A stretch of DNA of 64,000 bases. It comes from an uncultured Collinsella sp. (GTDB lineage: Bacteria; Actinomycetota; Coriobacteriia; Coriobacteriales; Coriobacteriaceae). A program made the position numbers and the translations under genes. The stretch lies in the NCBI GenBank assembly GCA_902491565.1, contig CABUIE010000005.1, positions 62,001 to 126,000 on the forward strand, given 5' to 3'. Shown one piece after another: positions 1 to 9,028 of the stretch (position 1 is its first letter; each line of letters starts with the position of its first letter). The notes under the pieces were generated by a model. It did not search any database and was not told the origin of the DNA. It saw nothing but the letters and a program-made list of their open reading frames with translations.

Positions 1-2
1 GC

Positions 3-815
3 TTCCTCAACGATATCTATCATGAGCGTACGGGGCGTTATTTTTTCCATAACGTGCAGTCGGTTCGCGTGCTCGACGCGTTGTATGGCCGCAACGTGTC
101 GCTCCAGACGCTCGACGGCGTGCTATGCCATAACGGCGAGTACGAGCAGCGTGTGTTTGAGCTCTCGGACATGGGCTCCTTTGACCAGTTTGACCAGACG
201 GTTGAGGATTGCATTGCCACGGGCTATAGCGCAATTGAGCATCTGCGCCCCATGACGCTCGAGGGCTGTGTGGTTCGCATCTCGGATATCCTCGCCTACG
301 TTGGGCGCGATCGCCAAGACGCCATTGCGGCGGGCCTGCTGTCGCCCGACGCCTTTGACGATGGCCTGGGCGGTGCATACAACAGCTGGATCCTCACGCA
401 CGCCTCCATCGATATTGTTGAGCACAGCTATGGCAAGCCGCGCATCGAGATGAGCGAGGGCTTGTTTGAGGAAATCCGCCGCGCTAAGCGCGAGAACTAC
501 GAGAAGATCTATAGCAAGGGCGGCATCGAAGGCGACTCCGAAGCGGAGCTGCGCGAGGCCTTTGAAAAGCTCTACGACCGTTGCCTGCAGGATATAAACG
601 AAGGCGACGAGTCCTCTTACATCTTTAAGCACCATATTTCGCGCATTGAGCAGCAGCTTTCCTACTATGATCGCACCTATGCCTGGCAGGACGACAAGGA
701 TCAAGCCGTGGTGGATTATATCGCGAGCATGACGGACGGTTATTTCTGCGAGCTGACGTGCAAGCTGTTCCCTGGTCTGGAGTTTCCGCACCGTACTTAT
801 ATTAACGAACGGTAG
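3..815 (+). CDS. HD-domain dGTPase-like phosphohydrolase, C-terminal part
   Basis: The frame is open from the left edge of the window, so the start and the N-terminal metal-binding half lie outside. The visible 270 residues resemble the C-terminal part of bacterial HD-domain proteins of the deoxyguanosinetriphosphate triphosphohydrolase family: an HNVQSVR stretch near residue 16, a TLDGVLCHNGE segment, LEGCVVRISDILAYVGRDRQDA, and THASIDIVEHSYG. In this family the protein hydrolyses dNTPs to nucleosides and triphosphate, but I infer the substrate only from the family. The stop is at 813-815 and rarA follows after a short gap. The HD signature itself is not fully visible, so another nucleotide phosphohydrolase remains possible. 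Confidence 0.7.
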   Translation, partial: FLNDIYHERTGRYFFHNVQSVRVLDALYGRNVSLQTLDGVLCHNGEYEQRVFELSDMGSFDQFDQTVEDCIATGYSAIEHLRPMTLEGCVVRISDILAYVGRDRQDAIAAGLLSPDAFDDGLGGAYNSWILTHASIDIVEHSYGKPRIEMSEGLFEEIRRAKRENYEKIYSKGGIEGDSEAELREAFEKLYDRCLQDINEGDESSYIFKHHISRIEQQLSYYDRTYAWQDDKDQAVVDYIASMTDGYFCELTCKLFPGLEFPHRTYINER

Positions 816-869
816 TTCGTATTTATTCGGTATACTGTTAGTGGAAAACGTATTTGATTGACGCACGGG

Positions 870-2225
870 ATGGCTATGGACGACCTTTTTTCTGCTTCGA
901 CGCGTGAGCGCTCCTTTCGGAATGCGCCGCTTGCGGTGCGCATGCGCCCCAATTCGCTCGACGAGTATGTGGGCCAGCAAAAGGCCGTCGGTAAGGGCTC
1001 GTGGTTGCGTGCCGCAATTGAGCACGACGTGCTGTCGAGTGTGATTCTGTACGGGCCGGCCGGTACGGGCAAGACGACGCTGGCACATATTATCGCCAAC
1101 CATACCAAGAGTGAGTTTGTCGAGGTCAGCGTCGTCACGGGTACCGTGAAGGACCTGCGTCGTGTGATTGATGAGGCCAAGACGCGCCTGAATACGTACG
1201 ACCGCCGCACCATTCTATTCATCGATGAGATTCACCGCTTCTCTAAGTCGCAGCAGGATGCCCTGCTGCATGCAGTTGAGAACCGTACCGTCATTATGAT
1301 TGGCGCCACGACGGAGAATCCGTACTTTGAGGTCAACTCGGCACTGTTGTCGCGCGGGCGCGTCGTGGAGCTTGAGCATCTGAAGGATGAGGATATCGCC
1401 ACGCTTATTGAACGTGCACTTGAGGCACCGCAGGGCTTGAACGGTAAGTTCTCGGCCGATGAGGATGCGGTCAAGACCATCTGCACGCTGGCAGCGGGTG
1501 ACGCTCGCTCGGCGCTCACGACGCTCGAGCTTGCGAGCGAGATTGCCGTCACGCGTCCCGATACCGAGGGAACGCCAGCGCCGGCGGCGGGGGAGCGCTA
1601 TCCCATCACCGTGGATGACGTGAAGATCGCCAACCCGCGTCGCGGCTTTACGTATGACAAAAACGGCGACATGCACTACGACGTTATCAGTGCGTTTATC
1701 AAGTCCATGCGTGGCAGCGATCCAGATGCCACCGTCTATTGGCTTGCCCGAATGATCGATGCGGGGGAGGATCCTAAGTTTATCGCCCGTCGCATTATGA
1801 TTCATGCTTCTGAGGACGTCGGCAACGCCGATCCGCAGGCGCTTTTGGTGGCACATGCCGCGTTTAAGTCTGCCGAGGTCATTGGCTATCCCGAGTGCCG
1901 TATTAACCTCGCGCAGGCTGCGCTCTATGTTTGTTTGGCGCCTAAGTCCAATGCCTGTGAGGCGTCCATTGATGCGGCACTGGCCGATATCCATTCTAGT
2001 GGCCTTCGTGAGGTGCCGAGTTATCTGCGCGATCGCCATCGCCCAGGCAGCGACGACTACGGTGTGTATAAATACCCGCACGATTATCCCGAAGGCTGGG
2101 TCGATCAGCGCTATTTGCCCGAGGGGCTGGAGCGCGGTGCGTTCTGGCAGCCTGCCGGGCGCGGCTGGGAAGAGTGGCGCGTGGAGCAAAGCGAACGCGA
2201 CCGCAGCGGGAATGCACCGAAGTAG
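870..2225 (+). CDS. rarA: Replication-associated recombination protein A (AAA+ ATPase)
   Basis: RarA/MgsA is a clamp-loader-like AAA+ ATPase that acts at stalled replication forks. Visible motifs are the typical N-terminal LAVRMRPNSLDEYVGQ, Walker A GPAGTGKTT near residue 65, Walker B LFIDEIHRF, sensor-like IGATTENP, and the family C-terminus with an HDYPEGWVDQRYLP stretch. About 451 residues, normal for the family. The start is uncertain: TTG 858, ATG 870 and ATG 876 are in frame, and none has a strong ribosome-binding site. ATG 870 is a compromise. The gene appears monocistronic between the HD-domain gene and the sigma-factor module. Confidence 0.9.
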   Translation: MAMDDLFSASTRERSFRNAPLAVRMRPNSLDEYVGQQKAVGKGSWLRAAIEHDVLSSVILYGPAGTGKTTLAHIIANHTKSEFVEVSVVTGTVKDLRRVIDEAKTRLNTYDRRTILFIDEIHRFSKSQQDALLHAVENRTVIMIGATTENPYFEVNSALLSRGRVVELEHLKDEDIATLIERALEAPQGLNGKFSADEDAVKTICTLAAGDARSALTTLELASEIAVTRPDTEGTPAPAAGERYPITVDDVKIANPRRGFTYDKNGDMHYDVISAFIKSMRGSDPDATVYWLARMIDAGEDPKFIARRIMIHASEDVGNADPQALLVAHAAFKSAEVIGYPECRINLAQAALYVCLAPKSNACEASIDAALADIHSSGLREVPSYLRDRHRPGSDDYGVYKYPHDYPEGWVDQRYLPEGLERGAFWQPAGRGWEEWRVEQSERDRSGNAPK

Positions 2226-2325
2226 CTGCTGATAATTTTGTCCCACGTTGCTGCTCTTGGCATGTTCGGTCCCCTTTGGGGTACCATGAAAAGCGTCTGT
2301 ATTTCGATTCTTCCGGGAGGCTTGT

Positions 2326-2913
2326 ATGAGTCCCATTCAAATCGCCCTGCTGTTGCTCGCCGTTGCCGGCGTGTGGGCCATCGCTGAGCTCGCGCTTACC
2401 CTGCGCAAGACCCGCAATGTTGTCGACTCGCTCGATAAGACCGTGAACGACCTCAACAACACCATCGCCGAGGCTCAGCCTGTGGTGGCAAAGCTCGATG
2501 GCGCTGTCGATGAGCTTACGCCGGCGCTTGCCCAGATGGAGCCGCTGCTTAAGTCGAGCAAGACCGCGGTCGATGCCCTTACCTCCAATCTCGTAGAGGT
2601 CGAAGCCGTGGTTCGCGACATTTCCGAGGTTACGGGCAGCATGGCCGAGGCCAGCAATGCTGTGTCGAGCGTGACCGACTCTGCCGCCGGTGCTGTGCAG
2701 AAGCTCTTCAATAAGGTGAAGGCTCCTGCAGCCGACGCAGATCGCAAGCTCGCCGCTGCCGCTGCGGAGGCCGATCAGCCTACCGAGCGCGTCCTAATTG
2801 GCGAGGACGAGGCCGCCGCGGGCGACGATGATGGTCAGAAGTCTGTATCCAAGCCGGCTCAGTATTACACCTATACGCCCGCCGAGACCTCTGAGGAGTC
2901 CTGCGATGAGTAG
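2326..2913 (+). CDS. Membrane-anchored coiled-coil protein (DUF948-like)
   Basis: The protein has 195 residues. One N-terminal membrane segment (about residues 5-25) is followed by a long heptad-like region (residues 28-120) rich in V, L, D and N, resembling DUF948 general stress proteins. The C-terminus is acidic and low in complexity, ending with PAETSEESCDE. A good ribosome-binding site (GGGAGG) lies just before ATG 2326. Its last 8 bases overlap the start of the anti-sigma factor gene, so it is probably translated together with it. Function is unknown. Its place at the head of an RsbW-sigma factor operon suggests a membrane or envelope role in the same stress response, which is inference. 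Confidence 0.65.
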   Translation: MSPIQIALLLLAVAGVWAIAELALTLRKTRNVVDSLDKTVNDLNNTIAEAQPVVAKLDGAVDELTPALAQMEPLLKSSKTAVDALTSNLVEVEAVVRDISEVTGSMAEASNAVSSVTDSAAGAVQKLFNKVKAPAADADRKLAAAAAEADQPTERVLIGEDEAAAGDDDGQKSVSKPAQYYTYTPAETSEESCDE

Positions 2914-3283
2914 CGAAGCAACCTGCCCTATCACGCTGACCGTTGCCGGTGACCCGCGTCTCGCTCGCCTTGTGCGCATGACGGCAGCCAACGTTGGTGC
3001 CCTGTGCTCTATGTCTGTCGATCGCATCGAGGACATCCGCATGGCTGCTGAGGAGGCTTTCATCTTTGGTTGCACCGCGGTCGACTGCGATGACATCACC
3101 ATCAAATTCGATGTCGATGAGACCCACGTTGGCATGACTATTACCTTTGGCGACCAGGCTACGGTCGATGAAGACGACCAGGCTGCGGTGTATGCCGAGC
3201 TCATCCTCGCGAGCGTGTGCGACTCCTACGAAAAGACTACGGCGCCCCTGACGCTTTCCCTCGACCTCAAGGCGGATATCTAA
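2906..3283 (+). CDS. RsbW-like anti-sigma factor (HATPase fold)
   Basis: A 125-residue protein starting at ATG 2906, inside the stop of the previous gene (ATGAGTAG overlap). It has the order of an anti-sigma regulatory kinase of the RsbW/SpoIIAB type: an N-terminal strand-helix with LARLVRMTAANVGAL, then an N-box-like helix RIEDIRMAAEEAFIFG around residues 38-55. The C-terminal G-boxes are poorly conserved; no clear DxGxG loop is seen. It would bind the sigma factor encoded immediately downstream until released. No anti-anti-sigma (RsbV) gene is present here, so either a distant partner or direct control by the HATPase protein must be assumed. Confidence 0.7.
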   Translation: MSSEATCPITLTVAGDPRLARLVRMTAANVGALCSMSVDRIEDIRMAAEEAFIFGCTAVDCDDITIKFDVDETHVGMTITFGDQATVDEDDQAAVYAELILASVCDSYEKTTAPLTLSLDLKADI

Positions 3284-3284
3284 T

Positions 3285-4076
3285 ATGACCGAACGTTCCC
3301 GGAGCGGCAAGACCGCTTGGGACAAGGAGAAAACCCGCGAGCTGTTTCGTCGTTACAAGGAGACCGGTGATCCGGACGCCCGTGAGCAGCTCGTCATGTC
3401 TCATATGAACCTGGTAAGGTTTCTTGCCAACAAATTTAAGAATCGCGGCGAGCCGCTCGACGACCTCATGCAGGTCGGCTATCTGGGCTTGCTCAAGGCT
3501 ATCGACCGTTTTGATCCCGAGCGCGGACTCGAGTTCACGACGTTTGCGACACCCACTATCCTGGGCGAGATCAAACGCCATTTTCGCGACAAGGGCTGGA
3601 GTGTGCGCGTACCGCGTCGTCTGCAGGAGCTCTCGGCCAAGGTCAACCAGGCTACTGACAAACTTACCAACGAGCTGCAGCGTTCGCCCAAGGTTGAGGA
3701 GATCGCTGAGTATCTAGATGTGACTGTCGATGAGGTGCTGGAGGCCATGGAATCGTCTTCGGCCTATACCTCGGTGCCCATTGAGGCTCCTGGTGCGTCC
3801 GATTCCGACGATGCCCCCTCGATTCTCGACCGTTACGCCGACGACGACAACGAGCTCGACTTTACCGATGACCGCCTAGTGATCGAGGAAGCCATCCGTG
3901 ATTTCTCGCCGCGCGAGCGCGAGGTGATCGAGCTGCGCTTTGTGAAGGGCATGACCCAGATCGAGATCGCCAAGAAGCTGGGTATTTCTCAGGTGCAGGT
4001 TTCGCGTCTGCTGCGCCGCACGCTTAAGAAGATTCAGGACAAGATCGACCCCGACGGAGTGATGATTCGTTCATGA
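3285..4076 (+). CDS. Alternative RNA polymerase sigma factor, SigB/SigF/SigG family
   Basis: A 263-residue sigma-70 family protein. Region 2 is recognisable from AREQLVMSHMNLVRFLANKF and the core-binding and -10 segment DDLMQVGYLGLLKAIDRFDP with FATPTILGEIKRHFRD. Region 3 (residues about 110-165) contains LQELSAKVNQATDKL, and region 4 ends with a helix-turn-helix in MTQIEIAKKLGISQVQVSRLLRR. This layout is that of the general-stress and sporulation sigma factors of Gram-positive bacteria, consistent with the RsbW-like gene just upstream (1-nt gap). The following permease gene starts inside its stop codon (ATGA), so all four genes 2326-5485 look co-transcribed. Confidence 0.85.
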   Translation: MTERSRSGKTAWDKEKTRELFRRYKETGDPDAREQLVMSHMNLVRFLANKFKNRGEPLDDLMQVGYLGLLKAIDRFDPERGLEFTTFATPTILGEIKRHFRDKGWSVRVPRRLQELSAKVNQATDKLTNELQRSPKVEEIAEYLDVTVDEVLEAMESSSAYTSVPIEAPGASDSDDAPSILDRYADDDNELDFTDDRLVIEEAIRDFSPREREVIELRFVKGMTQIEIAKKLGISQVQVSRLLRRTLKKIQDKIDPDGVMIRS

Positions 4077-5485
4077 GTGAGCACCCCCAACAAACCGATC
4101 GCGTGCTGCGCGACACCCGCATTCTGACGCTGCGCATTTGGGCTGTTGTCGGCTGCATTGTTATTGCTGCTGTCATCTTTAACCTTATGGGCATCCTGGC
4201 ACCGGTTATCGAGTTTCTTGCCGTCGGCTCCATCATTGCTTTTGTGATGTCCCCGATCACCAACTGGCTCGAGCACCATGGTGTGAATCGCGGCGTCGGT
4301 TCGCTTATCGCGCTTATTGTTGTTGTTGCCGTGCTCGTCGGTGTCGTTTGCATCTTGTCGCCGATTCTCTTTGGTCAGATCATGGAAGTCCTGAGCCGCC
4401 TGCCCGAGCAGCTTCGTGTTGCGGGTGGCGATCTCAATGAGATGATCTCGCATGCCAAGACGCTCAATAACACGCCGCTCAAGGAGTATTTGGACGATAA
4501 TCTTTCGTCGCTGGTTACCGTGGCATCGAAGTATGTGTCTCAGATCGCTGCCGAGCTTGGCCGCGGTGTGTTCCCGCTCATCACCAATACGGCCTCGCAG
4601 TTGTTCGTGATCTTCCTTGGTCTGGTGCTTGCCTACTGGATGGCCTGCGACTACCCTCGCATGCACCACGAGATTTGCACCATCATCGGTCAGGAGAAGG
4701 AGACCTCGTACCGCTTTATGGTCGCCATCCTTTCTCGCTCTGTCGGCGGCTACATGCGCGGTATGGTCGTGACGTCCATCTGCGGTGGTTTCCTCGCCTT
4801 TATCGGCTTCCTGATCATCGGCCATCCGTATGCGGCGCTCATGGCTATCTTCACTGGCATCATGCATTTGGTTCCGGTCGTCGGTCCTTGGGTGAGCGCA
4901 GCAATCGCCACGGTGCTCGGTTTCATGTTCAGTCCCATGTTGGCGTTATGGACGCTCATCGTGACGATGGTGGCCCAAAACGTCACCGATAACGTGATTT
5001 CGCCTAAGGTCATGCAGAGCTCGGTGCAGGTGCATCCCATCATGAGCCTCACGGCGCTCGTTATTGGCTCGGCACTCATGGGTCCCATCGGCATGATTAT
5101 TGCCATCCCGCTGTGTGCGGCCCTCAAGGGTATCTTCGTGTACTATTTTGAGAATGAGACCGGCCGCCAGCTTGTGGCCTATGACGGCGCCGTGTTTAAG
5201 GGCACACCGTACCGCGATGCCGATGGCAATCCGGTCGCCGCCTACGACGCGCTCGGCGACGACACTTTCATCTACGAGTCCGAGCTCATCGGCAACGAGA
5301 CTGCGCCCGAGGCCAAGGCCATGCCCAAGCCCGAGCTCGATAATCCCTGGATCAAGCTCTCGGGTTTGCAACCCGATGCCACGGGCTTCTTCAAGAACCC
5401 CTTTGCCAAGGACGATGACTCCAACTCGGACGACGATACCAAAACCGGCATCGAGGGCTCCATGGACGATTCGGATTCTAAATAG
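4073..5485 (+). CDS. AI-2E family transporter (PerM-like membrane protein)
   Basis: The protein has 470 residues and about eight predicted membrane segments. The first two lie at about residues 20-75 (RIWAVVGCIVIAAVIFNLMG and following) and the others between about 175 and 350. The family pattern is seen in the HPYAALMAIFTGIMHLVPVVGPW region and in IIAIPLCAALKG. The C-terminal 120 residues are hydrophilic and acidic, a cytoplasmic tail longer than usual. Family members export or exchange small molecules, sodium or the quorum signal AI-2; the substrate cannot be read from sequence. Its translational coupling to a stress sigma factor suggests induction under envelope or osmotic stress. Confidence 0.8.
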   Translation: MSEHPQQTDRVLRDTRILTLRIWAVVGCIVIAAVIFNLMGILAPVIEFLAVGSIIAFVMSPITNWLEHHGVNRGVGSLIALIVVVAVLVGVVCILSPILFGQIMEVLSRLPEQLRVAGGDLNEMISHAKTLNNTPLKEYLDDNLSSLVTVASKYVSQIAAELGRGVFPLITNTASQLFVIFLGLVLAYWMACDYPRMHHEICTIIGQEKETSYRFMVAILSRSVGGYMRGMVVTSICGGFLAFIGFLIIGHPYAALMAIFTGIMHLVPVVGPWVSAAIATVLGFMFSPMLALWTLIVTMVAQNVTDNVISPKVMQSSVQVHPIMSLTALVIGSALMGPIGMIIAIPLCAALKGIFVYYFENETGRQLVAYDGAVFKGTPYRDADGNPVAAYDALGDDTFIYESELIGNETAPEAKAMPKPELDNPWIKLSGLQPDATGFFKNPFAKDDDSNSDDDTKTGIEGSMDDSDSK

Positions 5486-5491
5486 GTCCCG

Positions 5492-5731
5492 TTAACGTTT
5501 CTTGAAGTTGTAAATGACAAGAAACGCGAGCAAAGCAATTGATAAGGGGCCAGCTACATAGAAAAAGAGAATGTCAATTGCGCGCAGAGTGTAATAAGCC
5601 TTATCGCCGGACATTACTGCATACAATACGTAGCCAAATGCCGGTTGGTTTGCGTACCAGCAGGAGAAGGCCGAGAGCGCTAAAAGTGCTACTACCAGAA
5701 GTGCGTTCAGGACAAATCGTTTGCTTTTCAT
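5492..5731 (-). CDS. Small membrane protein of unknown function
   Basis: A 79-residue protein with two hydrophobic segments (about residues 8-25 and 48-72) and a KKR tail. The start at 5731 is preferred because an AAGGAG ribosome-binding site sits 6 bases upstream on the minus strand; a longer frame reaching 5785 has none. It lies alone between two plus-strand operons and ends only 6 bases from the end of the AI-2E permease. Base composition is noticeably more AT-rich than its neighbours, which may mean recent acquisition. I do not recognise a family. Confidence 0.55.
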   Translation of the reverse strand: MKSKRFVLNALLVVALLALSAFSCWYANQPAFGYVLYAVMSGDKAYYTLRAIDILFFYVAGPLSIALLAFLVIYNFKKR

Positions 5732-5822
5732 CGATCGCTCCTTCCGGGTGACTCTTATATGTAATTTTACAGTAACCTTTTTCAAAGGATCGCGCAGTCC
5801 TAAATAACGTGCACTTTCGCTG

Positions 5823-5852
5823 GAGGGTCGCTGTTTGACGGCCCTCTTTTTT
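5823..5852 (+). terminator. Rho-independent terminator
   Basis: An 8-bp stem (GAGGGTCG with CGGCCCTC, one G-T pair), an 8-nt loop and six T residues. It reads on the plus strand, so it may end read-through from the sigma-factor operon before alaS. Its T-run overlaps the probable -35 box of alaS. Confidence 0.7.
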
Positions 5853-5878
5853 GCACTTGCGCGGTGGGATGGTAATAT
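5851..5878 (+). promoter_or_regulatory. Probable alaS operon promoter
   Basis: TTGCAC (5851-5856), a 16-nt spacer, then TAATAT (5873-5878). This is the best sigma-A-type match in front of the long alaS-recN gene run. No T-box motif is visible in the leader. Confidence 0.5.
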
Positions 5879-5924
5879 CGTTACGTTTGAACTGTTTCGA
5901 TGTGAAACCGAGGAGATTCCCTCT

Positions 5925-8582
5925 ATGAGTGCTGACTACCCGTCAATGACAACGGCCGAGATTCGCTCTAAGTTCCTCAACTTCTTTGAGGAGCGCGGCC
6001 TTAAGCTCTATCCTTCTTCGTCTCTTGTACCCGACGATCCTTCGCTGCTGCTTGCTAACGCTGGCATGAACCAGTTTAAGGAGTACTATCAGGGCAAGAA
6101 GACCATGAAGGAGATCGGCGCGATCTCCTGCCAGAAGTGCGTCCGCACCAACGACATCGACTGCATCGGCGAGGACGGCCGTCATCTGTCGTTCTTCGAG
6201 ATGCTCGGTGACTTCTCCTTTGGCGGCGTCTCCAAGGAGCAGGCTTGCGCCTGGGCCTTCGAGCTCATCACCAAGGAGTTCAAGCTGCCGCTCGACCGCC
6301 TGTACTTTACCGTCTTTACCGAGGATGACGAGACCCACGACGTGTGGCGCTCTCTGGGCGTTGCCGAGGACCACATCTCTCGCCTGGGCGAGGACGATAA
6401 CTTCTGGGCTGCTGGCCCCACCGGCCCCTGCGGTCCGTGCTCCGAGATCTACTTTGACATGGGCGAGGAAGTCGGCTGCGGTAGCCCCGACTGCAAGCCC
6501 GGCTGCGACTGCGACCGCTTCCTTGAGTTCTGGAACCTCGTGTTTACCCAGTACGACCGCCAGGAGGACGGCTCCATGCCGGAGCTGCCACACCGTAACC
6601 TCGATACGGGCATGGGTCTGGAGCGCATGGCCGCCATCATGCAGCACAAGACCGCCAATTACGACGGCGACCTGATGCAGCATCTCATCAAGCTGGGCGA
6701 GGAGATCAGCGGTAAGACCTATGACGCCGACGATTACTCCGGTGCCAGCCGCTCGCTGCGAATCATCGCCGATCACTCCCGTGCCGTCGACTTTATGATT
6801 TCCGACGGCATCCTCCCCGGTAACGAGGGCCGCGAGTACGTCCTTCGTCGCCTGCTCCGCCGTGCCGTGTTCCATGGTCGCCTTCTGGGCATCGAGGGCG
6901 CCTTCCTGACTAAGTTCATCGACGAGGTCAACGCTCAGATGGGCGAGGCCTATCCCGAGCTGCTCAAGAACGTCGCGCTCGTCAAGGGTATCGTCGCCTC
7001 CGAGGAGGAGCGCTTCTCCACGACGCTCGACAACGGCCGCGTCTACCTGGACGAGGCCCTGGCAGCGCTTGCCGAGGGTGCTGTGCTTCCGGGCGATGTT
7101 GCCTTTAAGCTGCACGACACCTTTGGTTTCCCCATCGACCTGACCGTCGAGATCGCCGGCACCGCTGGCCACGACGTCGACATGGACGGCTTCACTGCCT
7201 GCATGGAGGACCAGAAGGCCCGCGCCCGCGCTAATGCCAAGGGCGACGCCTGGGGCAGCTTCAACGACGTGTGGGTCGAGCTTTCCGACAAGGTCGCCGC
7301 GACTGAGTTCGACGGCTATGACAACGACGTGATCGAGGGCGCCAAGGTTCTCGCCATCGTACGCAACGGCGAGTCCCTCGAGTCCGCCGCCGCGGGCGAG
7401 GATGTCGAGGTTGTGCTCGACCGCACCCCGTTCTACGCCGAGATGGGCGGCCAGCAGGGCGATGCCGGCAAGCTTTCCGCCGAGGGCGTTGTGCTGACCG
7501 TTGCCGACACCAAGAACCACAACGGCCTGTATGCCCACGTCGCCCACGTTACCGATGGCACGCTGACCGTCGGTGCTACCGTGACCGCCGCGCTCGACGC
7601 TGAGCGCCGTGGCTTCCTGCGCCGCAACCACACCGCCACGCACCTGCTCGACGCCGCCCTTAAGCAGGTCCTGGGCGAGCATGTCTCCCAGGCCGGTTCG
7701 CTGGTGACGCCCGAGCACCTGCGCTTTGACTTCACGCACTTCGAGGCCCTGTCCTCCGAGCAGCTCAAGGCTGTCGAGGACCTGGTCAACCAGCAGATCT
7801 TCGCTTCCAAGCCGGTTGTGACCCGTGTCATGGGCATTGACGAGGCTAAGGCTGCCGGCGCTGTCGCTCTGTTTGGAGAGAAGTACGGCGATGTTGTCCG
7901 CGTCGTCTCCGTGGGCGCCGAGGACCAGCCGTTCTCCCGCGAGCTCTGTGGTGGCACTCATGCCGCCAATACCGCCGAGATTGGCCTGTTCAAGATCATT
8001 TCCGAGTCCTCCACGGGCTCCAATGTCCGCCGTATCGAGGCCGTGACCTCTAAGGGTGCCCTCGACTACATGGCCGACCGCCTGGCGCTCGTTGACGCCG
8101 CCGCCGCTGCGCTCAAGTGCCGCGTCGACGAGGTTCCCGCCCGCGTGGAGAACCTGCAGGCCGAGCTGCGCGAGACGTCCAACAAGCTCAAGAAGGCGCT
8201 CACTGGTGGCTCCTCCGATGCGATCTCCAGCGCCATCGAGGGTGCTGTCGAGCTGAATGGCTACAAGCTTGTTGTTGCTGAGCTTCAGGGTCTCGAGGCC
8301 GCTGACCTGCGCAACGTTTGGGATACCGTGCACCAGAAGGTCGCCGGCCCTGTCGCTTGTGTCGTCGCCAGCGTGACTGAGAAGGGCACTCCGGCCCTGC
8401 TCGCTGCCGGCTCCGATGACGCCGTCAAGGCCGGTTTCCACGCCGGTAACGTGATCAAGCAGATCGCGGGTCTGGTCGACGGTCGCGGTGGCGGTCGTCC
8501 CAACATGGCCCAGGCCGGTGGCAAGAATGCTGCCGGCATCGCCGATGCCCTCGCGGCCGCCAAGACCGCGCTCGGCGCCTAA
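5925..8582 (+). CDS. alaS: Alanine--tRNA ligase
   Basis: AlaRS (885 residues, normal length) charges tRNA-Ala. The class II catalytic domain spans residues 1-250 (FFEERGLKLYPSSSLVPDD, RHLSFFEMLGDFSFG, TGMGLERM). The editing domain contains RRNHTATHLL and the zinc motif ending in LCGGTHAANT. A C-Ala domain with the glycine-rich GRGGGRPNMAQAGG closes the protein. The start at 5925 is chosen for its GAGGAG site and the standard MTTAEIRSKFLNFFEE N-terminus; an in-frame extension to 5835 runs through the terminator and promoter. It heads the operon continuing with ruvX and mltG. CxxC-type cysteines at residues about 186-206 (CGSPDCKPGCDC) form a small insert. Confidence 0.97.
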   Translation: MSADYPSMTTAEIRSKFLNFFEERGLKLYPSSSLVPDDPSLLLANAGMNQFKEYYQGKKTMKEIGAISCQKCVRTNDIDCIGEDGRHLSFFEMLGDFSFGGVSKEQACAWAFELITKEFKLPLDRLYFTVFTEDDETHDVWRSLGVAEDHISRLGEDDNFWAAGPTGPCGPCSEIYFDMGEEVGCGSPDCKPGCDCDRFLEFWNLVFTQYDRQEDGSMPELPHRNLDTGMGLERMAAIMQHKTANYDGDLMQHLIKLGEEISGKTYDADDYSGASRSLRIIADHSRAVDFMISDGILPGNEGREYVLRRLLRRAVFHGRLLGIEGAFLTKFIDEVNAQMGEAYPELLKNVALVKGIVASEEERFSTTLDNGRVYLDEALAALAEGAVLPGDVAFKLHDTFGFPIDLTVEIAGTAGHDVDMDGFTACMEDQKARARANAKGDAWGSFNDVWVELSDKVAATEFDGYDNDVIEGAKVLAIVRNGESLESAAAGEDVEVVLDRTPFYAEMGGQQGDAGKLSAEGVVLTVADTKNHNGLYAHVAHVTDGTLTVGATVTAALDAERRGFLRRNHTATHLLDAALKQVLGEHVSQAGSLVTPEHLRFDFTHFEALSSEQLKAVEDLVNQQIFASKPVVTRVMGIDEAKAAGAVALFGEKYGDVVRVVSVGAEDQPFSRELCGGTHAANTAEIGLFKIISESSTGSNVRRIEAVTSKGALDYMADRLALVDAAAAALKCRVDEVPARVENLQAELRETSNKLKKALTGGSSDAISSAIEGAVELNGYKLVVAELQGLEAADLRNVWDTVHQKVAGPVACVVASVTEKGTPALLAAGSDDAVKAGFHAGNVIKQIAGLVDGRGGGRPNMAQAGGKNAAGIADALAAAKTALGA

Positions 8583-8599
8583 GAATCTAAGAAGTCGCT

Positions 8600-9028
8600 G
8601 TGGTTGCGCTCGCGCTGGACATAGGGGAGACCAGGATTGGCATCGCCGTCTCGAGCCGTGATGGCAAGATGGCGATGCCTGTCAAGGTGCTTCCGGCTGC
8701 CGAGGTCACCGGTATGGCCAAGACGTTCCGCTACCTGGTTGAGGACTATGAGCCCGACATCCTGGTAAGCGGACGTCCCCTGACCATGGCCGGTGAGCCC
8801 GGCCCTCAGGCCGTGCGCGTTGCCGCTGTGGCGCAAAAGATTGCCGACGAGCTCGATCTTCCGTTGGAGTTTGAGGACGAGCGTCTGTCCTCGCAAGAGG
8901 CCAAGCGTATCCTGCGCGAGCAGGGACTCAACGAAAAGCAGATGAGGGGCAAGATCGACATGATTGCCGCCAGCCTGTTTTTGCAGACGTGGCTCGATCG
9001 TAAAAACGAGGAGGTTTCGCATGCCTAG
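8600..9028 (+). CDS. ruvX: Holliday junction resolvase / pre-16S rRNA nuclease YqgF (RuvX)
   Basis: A 142-residue YqgF-family protein starting with GTG: LALDIGETRIGIAVS with the catalytic Asp, a central LVSGRPLTMAGEPGPQA loop, and the conserved FEDERLSSQEAKRIL helix. In E. coli the homologue matures the 5' end of 16S rRNA. The gene follows alaS by 17 nt and overlaps mltG by 8 nt, the usual Gram-positive order. Confidence 0.92.
   Translation: MVALALDIGETRIGIAVSSRDGKMAMPVKVLPAAEVTGMAKTFRYLVEDYEPDILVSGRPLTMAGEPGPQAVRVAAVAQKIADELDLPLEFEDERLSSQEAKRILREQGLNEKQMRGKIDMIAASLFLQTWLDRKNEEVSHA

Noticed and set aside
5786..5924. T-box leader for alaS
   Set aside because: No AGGGTGG-type T-box or specifier arrangement; a plain terminator and promoter account for the region.
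5943..8441. 832-codon open frame on the minus strand inside alaS
   Set aside because: A codon-bias shadow of a strongly supported alaS; its translation is low-complexity Leu/Gly/Val and has no start signal.
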